Shown here one piece after another: positions 1-4,841 of a stretch of 8,263 nucleotides of DNA; position 1 is the first letter of the stretch, and the number at the start of each line of letters is the position of its first letter. This DNA comes from Gemmataceae bacterium (lineage in GTDB: Bacteria; Planctomycetota; Planctomycetia; Gemmatales; Gemmataceae): positions 1 through 8,263 of the forward strand of contig CANLGS010000137.1 of the NCBI GenBank assembly GCA_947490035.1, in the 5' to 3' direction. The notes beneath the pieces are model-generated. The model had not been told where the DNA came from. It did not search any database and saw nothing but the letters and a program-made list of their open reading frames with translations. A program made the position numbers and the translations under genes.

Positions 1-830
1 AACCCTGCGACGGTGATGGGCCGCGCTTGCAGCAGGTGAAACGTGCCGCCCGCGAACGCCCACTCGATGTCGCGGGCGTCGCCGTAGAACGCTTCGACTT
101 TGCGCCCCAACTCCGCGAGTTGTGACAACGCGGTGTCACTCACGCAGAACTGCCGCTGAAGTTCCGCGGGCACGTGTTCCTCGACGCCCGCAATTACACG
201 CACTGCCTTCGAGCCGAGATCGCGTGTAAGTACGGCGCCGGTTGCGTGGTCGAGCGTGAACCGGTCCGGCTGCACGCGGCCCGACACGACCACTTCGCCC
301 AATCCCCACGACGCCTCCGCGAGCATCCGCTTACCGTCCGCGTCAAGCGGGTCGCGTGTGAACAGCACACCGGCCGCTTCCGCCGGCACGAGTTTCTGCA
401 CCACCACGGCCATCGCAACCGCGTTCGCGTCGATGTTTTGCTTTTTGCGATACGCGACCGCACGCTCGGTGAACAGCGAGCGCCAGCAGCGTTCGATTGC
501 GTCAACCAGCGGTTCGTCGCCCTTCACGCCGAGAATGGTTTCCTGCTGGCCGGCGAAGCTGGTGTCGGCCGCGTCTTCGGCGGTCGCGCTCGACCGCACC
601 GCGACCAGCCCGCCGCCGAGCGTTTCGTAAGCATCTGTCACGGCGCGCACGAACCCCGCGTCCGCGCGGATGCCGCGCTCCGCGAGCCGCCGGTACGCCT
701 GCGTGGTGACGACGAACCCGTTCGGCACGGGCAGCCCGGCGCGCGCCGTCTTGCCGAGGCTCAGCCCCTTCCCGCCGACGAGAAGTGCTTCCGCGTCGGT
801 GATCTCGTCGAGGAACAGAATGTCCGGCAT
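1..830 (-). CDS. PEP synthase / pyruvate phosphate dikinase-type protein, N-terminal ATP-binding domain (partial, runs off left edge)
   Basis: The minus-strand frame from ATG at 830 stays open to base 1, giving 276 N-terminal residues. Visible motifs are LVGGKGLSLG (about 17-26, with Lys21), LPVPNGFVVTT (33-43), VRSSATAED (78-86) followed by SFAGQQET (91-98), a WGLGEVVVSG block near 180-190, and DIEW...LQARPIT at about 250-273. These make up the ATP-grasp-like PPDK/PEP-synthase N-terminal domain, which uses ATP to phosphorylate pyruvate or a related acceptor through a mobile phosphohistidine domain. That His domain and any TIM barrel lie beyond the window, so PEP synthase, PPDK and rifampicin-phosphotransferase-like enzymes cannot be told apart. 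The start follows the RNase H stop by one base, with AGAAGG about 9 nt upstream, which suggests translational coupling. Domain assignment is firm; the exact substrate is open. Confidence 0.88.
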   Translation of the reverse strand, partial: MPDILFLDEITDAEALLVGGKGLSLGKTARAGLPVPNGFVVTTQAYRRLAERGIRADAGFVRAVTDAYETLGGGLVAVRSSATAEDAADTSFAGQQETILGVKGDEPLVDAIERCWRSLFTERAVAYRKKQNIDANAVAMAVVVQKLVPAEAAGVLFTRDPLDADGKRMLAEASWGLGEVVVSGRVQPDRFTLDHATGAVLTRDLGSKAVRVIAGVEEHVPAELQRQFCVSDTALSQLAELGRKVEAFYGDARDIEWAFAGGTFHLLQARPITVAG

Positions 831-831
831 G

Positions 832-1473
832 TCACTTCGCCTTCTTCTTTTTCAGCAGACCCGCTTCGTCCAACAGCGACCACAGTTGTTCCCACACCGC
901 TTCCGGCGGGAGTTTCGCCACGCCGTTCGCGGCCCAGTGCTTGGCCGCGTCCGCCAGGCACCGGATCGCGTCGGCGCGCACGCCAGCGTCATCGACGTTG
1001 GCTTTTGGTGTGTGAAGCGGCGCCGCGTGGTCGTCTTGCGAAGCCGCGAGCGGCTCTTCCCCGCGGCGCCGCGGCCTGCCGTCGAGCGCGTCGTTGCCGA
1101 TGGCGTCGGCGCGCTTGTTCTGCTCGCGCCGCACGTGCGTGATCGCCACGCTCTCGAACTGCTTCCGCAGCCGGCACGCCTCTTCGTACAGGGGCCGCAG
1201 GTCTTCGTGCTTCACCTTGTACACGCCGGCCATCTGCTTCACCAACAACTCGCTGTCGCTGAACACCTGAAGTTTCTTCACGCCGAGTTCGACCGCGAGC
1301 GACAACCCTTCCACCAGCGCGCGGTATTCGGCCACGTTGTTCGACGCGGTGCCGATGGTGTTCGCCTCTTCCACGACCGGCCTTCCCGGCCGCGCGAGCA
1401 CGACCGCGTAAGCCGCGGCGCCGGGGTTGCCGCGCGACGCCCCGTCGATGTGCATGGTGGCCGTGTCGGACAT
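832..1473 (-). CDS. RNase HI-like protein with C-terminal extension
   Basis: This 213-residue protein begins with an RNase H fold (about 1-130). The four acidic residues expected for two-metal catalysis are present: Asp10 in HIDGASRGNPG, Glu49 in NNVAEYRAL, Asp73 in FSDSELLVKQM, and Asp123 in HVRREQNKRAD. The HVxRExNxxAD ending is typical of the bacterial RNase HI-like (RVT_3) family, which cleaves the RNA strand of RNA:DNA hybrids. After a charged, low-conservation-looking linker (about 131-160) comes a roughly 50-residue C-terminal segment of unknown role (VRADAIRCLADAAKHW...) ending in a lysine-rich tail (KKKKAK). It heads the minus-strand operon with the PEP-synthase-like gene. Upstream of ATG 1473 I see no clear Shine-Dalgarno sequence. 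The family is clear; whether it is the cell's main RNase H is not. Confidence 0.9.
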   Translation of the reverse strand: MSDTATMHIDGASRGNPGAAAYAVVLARPGRPVVEEANTIGTASNNVAEYRALVEGLSLAVELGVKKLQVFSDSELLVKQMAGVYKVKHEDLRPLYEEACRLRKQFESVAITHVRREQNKRADAIGNDALDGRPRRRGEEPLAASQDDHAAPLHTPKANVDDAGVRADAIRCLADAAKHWAANGVAKLPPEAVWEQLWSLLDEAGLLKKKKAK

Positions 1474-1495
1474 CGTGTGCGCCCCGCGTTAGAAT
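1467..1495 (+). promoter_or_regulatory. Candidate sigma70-type promoter for tsaB
   Basis: CGGACA (1467-1472, 4 of 6 matches to TTGACA) is separated by 17 nt from TAGAAT (1490-1495, 5 of 6 to TATAAT). This would start transcription near 1502, about 50 nt before tsaB. The -35 element overlaps the start codon of the divergent RNase H gene (1471-1473). This is consensus matching only; planctomycete promoter preferences are poorly known. Confidence 0.35.
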
Positions 1496-1552
1496 GCTTT
1501 ACATTGTGCGCACGCCCTCGCACCGCGGAAAGCACCGTTACAGTGAACGTCA

Positions 1553-2236
1553 ATGAGCGAGAACTGGCTGATCCTCGAAACGTCCGGCCGCGTCGCCCGC
1601 GTCGGGCTGGCACGCGGCGGCTCCGTCGTCGGTGCGGCCGAACTCGATTCGTCGCGCCGGCACGCGCGCGAGATGACCTCCACCATCGGCGCACTGCTGA
1701 ACGCGGAGTCGCTGAAGCCGACCGACCTGACCGGCGTGATGGCGAGCCGCGGGCCGGGCAGCTACACCGGGCTTCGCGTCGGGTTGATGACCGCGAAGGC
1801 ACTCGCCTACGCCACCGGGTGCGAACTCCGCGCGGTGGATGCGTTCGCCGCCATCGCACAGCAGGCGCCCGCGGACGCGGAGACCGTGTGGGTGATCGCG
1901 GACGCGCTCCAGGGGCTTGTGTACGCACAGCAGTTCGCGCGGCGGCACGACGGCTGGTTCGCCGCGAACGCGCTCCAGATTCTGAACGCGGGCGCGTTCG
2001 CGGCTGGTCTGGCCGCCGGCGACTTCGTGAGCGGGCCGGGCGTCGAAGTGTACGCGAACTCGCTTCCGCAAAGCTGCGTGCTCGTCGCGGAAGCGGACCG
2101 GCTCGCACGCGTGGAGAGCGTGCTCGCCGTCGGTCGCGGGTTGACACCGCTGACGCGGGAAGAAGTGTTCGCGCTCGAACCGCTGTACCTGCGCGGCAGT
2201 TCGGCGGAGGAGAAAGCGAACGGGCCGCGCGGGTGA
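1553..2236 (+). CDS. tsaB: tRNA N6-threonylcarbamoyladenosine (t6A37) biosynthesis protein TsaB
   Basis: This 227-residue protein has the TsaB layout: an N-terminal ASKHA strand WLILETSGRVARVGLA (5-20), a SRRHAREM segment (34-41), and the diagnostic RGPGSYTGLRVG motif (66-77) followed by AKALAYATG. TsaB is a catalytically inactive paralogue of TsaD. With TsaD and TsaE it forms the cytoplasmic complex that transfers threonylcarbamoyl from TC-AMP to A37 of ANN-decoding tRNAs. Length matches the family (about 220-240). ATG 1553 is the natural start because the conserved strand begins five residues in, but no Shine-Dalgarno sequence precedes it. No tsaD, tsaE, tsaC or rimI lies in the window. The gene is monocistronic here and ends in a hairpin. 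Confidence 0.93.
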   Translation: MSENWLILETSGRVARVGLARGGSVVGAAELDSSRRHAREMTSTIGALLNAESLKPTDLTGVMASRGPGSYTGLRVGLMTAKALAYATGCELRAVDAFAAIAQQAPADAETVWVIADALQGLVYAQQFARRHDGWFAANALQILNAGAFAAGLAAGDFVSGPGVEVYANSLPQSCVLVAEADRLARVESVLAVGRGLTPLTREEVFALEPLYLRGSSAEEKANGPRG

Positions 2237-2253
2237 GATTACCCGCGCGGCTC
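2222..2253. terminator. Hairpin overlapping the tsaB stop codon, probable (bidirectional) terminator
   Basis: An 11-bp perfect inverted repeat (2224-2234 with 2241-2251) has a 6-nt loop (GAGATT) and extends by a G.T and a G-C pair to 2222/2253. The first base of the tsaB TGA (2234-2236) is the last base of the left arm. It lies between convergent tsaB and the small lipoprotein gene (stop at 2275), where a shared terminator is expected. There is no T tract on either side, so intrinsic termination is not proven. Confidence 0.55.
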
Positions 2254-2274
2254 GCGATGAATGACAACGGGTTG

Positions 2275-2679
2275 TCAGTTGCCCTGCTTCGGCAGCGGCA
2301 TCGGTTGCGGCAGCAGGGTGCCCCCCGGCACGACGGTCGGACCGGGCGTGATCGGGATCGGGTTGCCGATCGGCGGGTAACCGCCGATCGGCGTCACCGG
2401 CACGCCGCCGTAGATCGGCCCGGAGTAGCCCACCGGCCCGCCGGGCGTACCGCACCCGTGGCACGGCGGTGCCATCGGGCCGATCACGGTACCGCCGACC
2501 GGTTCGCCGATGATCGCGCGCCGCGTTTGGATCGGGTGCAGGACCGGGTGAGCCACCGGGCCGCAGGACGTACACGGGTGGTTAGCCCGCCAGCGGGCGA
2601 CGGGGTGCATACAGCACCCCGTCGCGAACAGTTGCGAGACCACGGCCACCAGGCCGAGGCACAAGAGGCGATTATTCAT
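2275..2679 (-). CDS. Small Gly/Pro-rich, cysteine-containing lipoprotein
   Basis: This 134-residue protein has a type II signal peptide: MNNR, a hydrophobic stretch (5-19), then lipobox ATGC with acylated Cys22. A strong Shine-Dalgarno AAAGGAGT (2687-2694) supports ATG 2679. The mature part carries a second Cys next to the lipidated one, two CxxC pairs (CTSC 36-39 and CHGC 73-76), and a Gly/Pro-rich tail with repeated PIGG/PIGN-like units (about 95-130). CxxC pairs could bind metal or form disulfides, but I recognise no domain and claim no function. It should be anchored to a membrane facing the periplasm. A second small Cys-rich lipoprotein gene lies upstream in the same orientation (start 3261). 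Confidence 0.75.
   Translation of the reverse strand: MNNRLLCLGLVAVVSQLFATGCCMHPVARWRANHPCTSCGPVAHPVLHPIQTRRAIIGEPVGGTVIGPMAPPCHGCGTPGGPVGYSGPIYGGVPVTPIGGYPPIGNPIPITPGPTVVPGGTLLPQPMPLPKQGN
2365..2392. repeat. 12-bp perfect inverted repeat with 4-nt loop inside the lipoprotein gene
   Basis: Bases 2365-2376 and 2381-2392 are perfect reverse complements around the centre GTAA. The region encodes two PIG units of the Gly/Pro-rich tail (TPIGGYPPIGNP), so part of the symmetry follows from repeated Pro-Ile-Gly codons. An RNA hairpin here could slow translation or protect the mRNA, but this is not shown. Confidence 0.6.
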
Positions 2680-2732
2680 CGTGGTGACTCCTTTACGCGG
2701 CGGACCGCGGCGTTCCTCTGCCGTCAGGTGGA

Positions 2733-2760
2733 ATCATGCGCGGGCGCCGGAGTCGTGCAA
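2733..2760 (-). promoter_or_regulatory. Candidate promoter for the 134-aa lipoprotein gene
   Basis: On the minus strand, TTGCAC (2755-2760) is followed after 16 nt by CATGAT (2733-2738, 4 of 6 to TATAAT). A start near 2727 would give a leader of about 48 nt containing the strong ribosome binding site. This is consensus matching only. Confidence 0.3.
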
Positions 2761-2879
2761 CCGCCGAGGCTGCGAATTCAGTCACAGATTGGGGGAATGG
2801 CGGAGTGCTGGCGCGGCGGGGAAAACAGACCCGGTTGGCGAAAGAGGTGCGGTCGTGCCGGGTGTGCGGGGTGAACGAA

Positions 2880-2917
2880 TCCCGCGCGGACCGGCGCTTC
2901 CTCCGGTCCGCACGGGA
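2880..2917 (-). repeat. Imperfect 15-bp inverted repeat in the lipoprotein intergenic region
   Basis: Bases 2880-2894 pair with 2903-2917 around an 8-nt loop. The one non-Watson-Crick position is a G.U wobble in the minus-strand RNA but an A.C mismatch in the plus-strand RNA, so the structure favours minus-strand transcripts. It lies downstream of the 54-aa lipoprotein gene and upstream of the 134-aa one, so it could be a transcript end or a processing site. Confidence 0.45.
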
Positions 2918-2939
2918 CGAACTATCGCTCAAGATGCTC

Positions 2940-2999
2940 GAGAGTAGCCCGCCACTCCGCGGCGGTTCGGGAGAGTAGCCCGCCACTCCGTGGCGGTTC
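2940..2999 (+). repeat. Tandem 29-bp palindrome-containing repeat, two copies
   Basis: The 29-bp unit starting GAGAGTAGCCCGCCACTCCG occurs at 2940-2968 and 2971-2999 with one difference (C at 2960, T at 2991) and a 2-bp gap. In the second copy the core is a perfect 7-3-7 dyad, CCGCCAC-TCC-GTGGCGG (2980-2996). The first copy's substitution breaks one pair of that dyad. Confidence 0.85.
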
Positions 3000-3059
3000 T
3001 TCGTCTTTGTCTTGGTGAAGAGGATGAGAAGAACCGCCACGGAGTGGCGGGCTACTCTC
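2971..3059. repeat. 31-bp perfect inverted repeat (inverted copy of the tandem unit)
   Basis: Bases 2971-3001 and 3029-3059 are perfect reverse complements, plus one further pair (3002/3028), with a roughly 26-nt loop. Each arm contains the 7-3-7 dyad, so an RNA could fold as one long hairpin or as two short ones, and the DNA could extrude a cruciform. The ten bases CTTCGTCTTT after the left arm recur in inverted form just outside the right arm (3060-3069). It lies 37 bp past the stop of the 54-aa lipoprotein gene, so it may act as a 3'-end structure. There are no T tracts and no transposase. Confidence 0.85.
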
Positions 3060-3070
3060 AAAGACGAAGA

Positions 3071-3089
3071 CCGCTCGCGGAGCGAGCGG
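3071..3089. repeat. 8-3-8 palindrome just after the 54-aa lipoprotein stop codon
   Basis: CCGCTCGC-GGA-GCGAGCGG is a perfect dyad with 8-bp arms and a 3-nt centre, starting 7 bases past the stop at 3097-3099. A 13-base part of it (CGCGGAGCGAGCG) recurs at 3532-3544 just before moeA, where it forms the ribosome binding site region. Confidence 0.75.
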
Positions 3090-3096
3090 ACCACTC

Positions 3097-3261
3097 TTAC
3101 TGCGGGCCGACGGGGACGTAAGCGGCCGGCACGCCGCGGTCGCAGCACGGCGGCGGCGCGAAGCTACCCGAACTGTTGCAGTGGCGGCGGCACCCGCACC
3201 CGGACAGCGGCAGGAGGCAGGTGACGGCGATGAGCGCCAGGAGAAAACGCTTGATGGTCAT
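3097..3261 (-). CDS. Small cysteine-rich lipoprotein (54 aa)
   Basis: The peptide starts MTIKRFLLALIAVTCLLPLSGC: a short basic N-region, a hydrophobic stretch (6-19) and a canonical LSGC lipobox with Cys22. The mature part is only 33 residues yet has five cysteines (22, 24, 28, 39, 40) and ends YVPVGPQ. The frame extends upstream to 3384, but the signal peptide begins at Met 3261 and GGAG (3270-3273) lies 8 nt before it, so the short start is preferred. I do not recognise a family. Such peptides are easily missed by gene callers. It resembles the downstream 134-aa lipoprotein in its size of signal peptide and extra cysteines, and may be co-transcribed with it despite the 417-bp gap. Confidence 0.7.
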   Translation of the reverse strand: MTIKRFLLALIAVTCLLPLSGCGCRRHCNSSGSFAPPPCCDRGVPAAYVPVGPQ

Positions 3262-3383
3262 GGGAGTCGCTCCGTCAGTCGGTTCGGCGGTCTGTGCCCG
3301 TGAGGGATGCGGGCAATCGTCCCGCGAGTCGCGCCCCGCTCCGACTTGGTGACGGCGTGCGCGACCAACATACCTGACATCCA

Positions 3384-3415
3384 AATGTAAGGCCGGCTTG
3401 CGAGTTCACAACTCG
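3384..3415 (-). promoter_or_regulatory. Candidate promoter with overlapping palindrome, for the 54-aa lipoprotein
   Basis: On the minus strand TTGTGA (3406-3411, 4 of 6 to TTGACA) is followed after 16 nt by TACATT (3384-3389, 4 of 6 to TATAAT). The -35 element lies inside the perfect 6-3-6 palindrome CGAGTT-CAC-AACTCG (3401-3415), as an operator would. The leader would be about 115 nt. This is tentative. Confidence 0.3.
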
Positions 3416-3514
3416 ATGCTTGAGCGAAATGCGTCCGAATCGCGTCGCGAACGGACGATTCTGACGGTCGCGACGGGAGCGCAGATTTGAGAAGCGCGGC
3501 AAGAAAGTGCGATG

Positions 3515-3525
3515 GTAACGGTTAC
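3515..3525. promoter_or_regulatory. Short perfect palindrome upstream of moeA
   Basis: GTAAC-G-GTTAC is an 11-base dyad centred 26 bases before the moeA start, next to its ribosome binding site. It could be an operator half-site pair, but one copy of this size can occur by chance. Confidence 0.25.
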
Positions 3526-3545
3526 GCGGCCCGCGGAGCGAGCGA

Positions 3546-4790
3546 ATGACCGTGCAGAACACGCCCCCGTTCTTCGACGTGCGGGCACGCGGCTTCCGCG
3601 CCCGCGCCACCGTGGACGCCGTCCTCGCGCTTCTTGAGGCGCGAACACGTGCGCTCACGGCCGAAGCCGTGCCGCTGCTCGAAGCCGCCGGACGTGTCCT
3701 CGCGGAACCGGTCGTCTCGGCCGTCGATGTGCCGGGGTTCGCGCGATCCGCGATGGACGGCTTCGCGGTGCGCGCCGCCGACACCGCCGCGCCGCGCGCG
3801 CTCGCGGTGGTCGGTGAATCGTTCCCGGCGCGGCCGTTCCTGGGTGAGTTGCCGCCCGGTGGAGCCGTGCGAATTACGACCGGCGCGCCGATCCCCGTCG
3901 GCGCCGACGCGGTGCTGATGGCCGAGTTCGCGCAGCTCGAACCGGACGGACGCGTGACACCTCGCGCGCCGCTCGCGACGGGCAAGCACGTCGTTCGCGT
4001 CGGCGAAGACGTGGCGAAGGGCCGCGAGGTGCTGCGCGCCGGGCGCCGGCTTCGACCGCAGGACGTGGGGTTGCTCGCGTCCATCGGCGCCGCGACCGTG
4101 CGCGCGGTCCGCCGGCCGCGGGTCGCGATCCTCGTGACCGGGAACGAACTGCTCCCGCCCGGCGCGCTGCCTGAAGGCTTCAAGATCGTGGACAGCAACT
4201 CGCCGATGCTCGCCGCGCTCGCCGCCCGCGACGGCGCGGACCTTCTCTCCGTGCGATACGTCCGCGACGACTACACCGCCGTGCGCGACGCGATCCGCGA
4301 CGCCGCCGAAGGCGCGGACGTGGTGTTGGTGTCCGGCGGTACGTCGGTCGGCGCGGAGGATCACGCGCCGCGAGCCGTGGCCGAACTGGGCGAACTCGCG
4401 GTGCATGGCGTCGCGCTCCGCCCGGCCGGGCCGCTCGGCGTCGGTTTCTTAGCTCGCGCGCACGTGTTCCTGATACCGGGGAATCCGGTTTCGTGCCTGT
4501 GCGCTTACGACCTCTTCGCCGGGCGCGTGGTGCGGCGCCTGGGCGGGCGGTCGTGGGAGTTGCCTTACGCGAAGATCACGCTGCGGGTCGCGGAGCGAAT
4601 CACGTCCGCGGCAGGGCGCGTCGATTACGTGCGAGTGACACGCGGAAGCGACGGCGTGGCACCGGTCGCGTCGGGCGGCGCGTCGAACCTGAGCGGCGCG
4701 GTCGCGGCCGACGGGTTCGTGCTGGTGCCCGCCGACCGCGACGCGCTCGCACCGGGCGAAGTCGCGGACGTGTGGCTGTACGACTTGTAG
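3546..4790 (+). CDS. moeA: Molybdopterin molybdenumtransferase MoeA
   Basis: This 414-residue protein has the full MoeA/gephyrin-E layout; the enzyme inserts molybdate into adenylated molybdopterin in the cytoplasm. Visible motifs are PGFARSAMDGFAV (63-75), RITTGAPIPVGADAVLM (109-125), GEDV (153-156), RRPRVAILVTGNEL (189-202), DSNSP (216-220), SGGTSVGAED (263-272), PGNPVS (311-316), and domain IV (about 340-414). By my recollected alignment with E. coli MoeA, acidic residues equivalent to D59, D142, E188, D228 and D259 are present as D71, D155, E201, D241 and D272. The basic KPGKP motif reads RPAGP (292-296). GGAG 7 nt upstream supports ATG 3546. No other Mo-cofactor gene is in the window. 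The TAG stop lies inside the 23-bp inverted repeat shared with the convergent gene. Confidence 0.94.
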   Translation: MTVQNTPPFFDVRARGFRARATVDAVLALLEARTRALTAEAVPLLEAAGRVLAEPVVSAVDVPGFARSAMDGFAVRAADTAAPRALAVVGESFPARPFLGELPPGGAVRITTGAPIPVGADAVLMAEFAQLEPDGRVTPRAPLATGKHVVRVGEDVAKGREVLRAGRRLRPQDVGLLASIGAATVRAVRRPRVAILVTGNELLPPGALPEGFKIVDSNSPMLAALAARDGADLLSVRYVRDDYTAVRDAIRDAAEGADVVLVSGGTSVGAEDHAPRAVAELGELAVHGVALRPAGPLGVGFLARAHVFLIPGNPVSCLCAYDLFAGRVVRRLGGRSWELPYAKITLRVAERITSAAGRVDYVRVTRGSDGVAPVASGGASNLSGAVAADGFVLVPADRDALAPGEVADVWLYDL

Positions 4791-4841
4791 GACAGGCCGC
4801 TGGCCTGTCATTGCTTGAGACAGGCCAGCGGCCTGTCCTAC
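4787..4841. repeat. 23-bp perfect inverted repeat containing both stop codons of convergent genes
   Basis: Bases 4787-4809 and 4819-4841 are perfect reverse complements around a 9-nt loop. The moeA TAG (4788-4790) lies in the left arm and the TAG of the convergent TIM-barrel gene (4838-4840) at the mirrored place in the right arm. Each arm also contains an 8-3-8 dyad: GACAGGCC-GCT-GGCCTGTC (4791-4809) and GACAGGCC-AGC-GGCCTGTC (4819-4837). It probably forms a strong 3' hairpin in both transcripts and may work as a bidirectional terminator or mRNA-stabilising element. No T tract follows it. Confidence 0.85.

Larger units (their letters stand above)
2680..2939. other. Intergenic leader of the 134-aa lipoprotein gene
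   Basis: I see no convincing gene in this stretch. Besides the ribosome binding site at 2687-2694 it holds a candidate minus-strand promoter (2733-2760) and a hairpin (2880-2917). Open frames crossing it look like composition-driven artefacts. Confidence 0.5.
3262..3545. other. Divergent intergenic region between the 54-aa lipoprotein and moeA
   Basis: No gene is seen here. The region holds several dyads: an imperfect hairpin with CGTCCG/CGGACG arms (3432-3457), a 6-3-6 palindrome (3401-3415), and GTAAC-G-GTTAC (3515-3525). A GGAG at 3535-3538, 7 nt before moeA, is a good ribosome binding site and fixes the moeA start. Confidence 0.5.

Noticed and set aside
1061..1074. 14-bp perfect palindrome CCGCGGCGCCGCGG in the RNase H gene
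   Set aside because: It is made only of G and C and lies in an Arg-rich linker coding region, so chance in GC-rich DNA explains it well enough.
670..2874. Very long plus-strand open frame (734 codons)
   Set aside because: It runs antisense to the PEP-synthase-like and RNase H genes and out of frame through tsaB. Its product is arginine-rich with no recognisable motif, as expected of a shadow frame in GC-rich DNA.
2940..3059. CRISPR array
   Set aside because: There are only three units, one inverted, with a 2-bp gap between the direct copies. There are no regular spacers and no cas genes.
2971..3059. Terminal inverted repeats of an insertion sequence
   Set aside because: Only about 27 bp separate the arms and no transposase frame is present. 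It could at most be a non-autonomous element.
3262..3384. N-terminal extension of the 54-aa lipoprotein to 3384
   Set aside because: It would add 41 mostly charged residues before a complete lipoprotein signal peptide, and it ignores the GGAG placed correctly for 3261.
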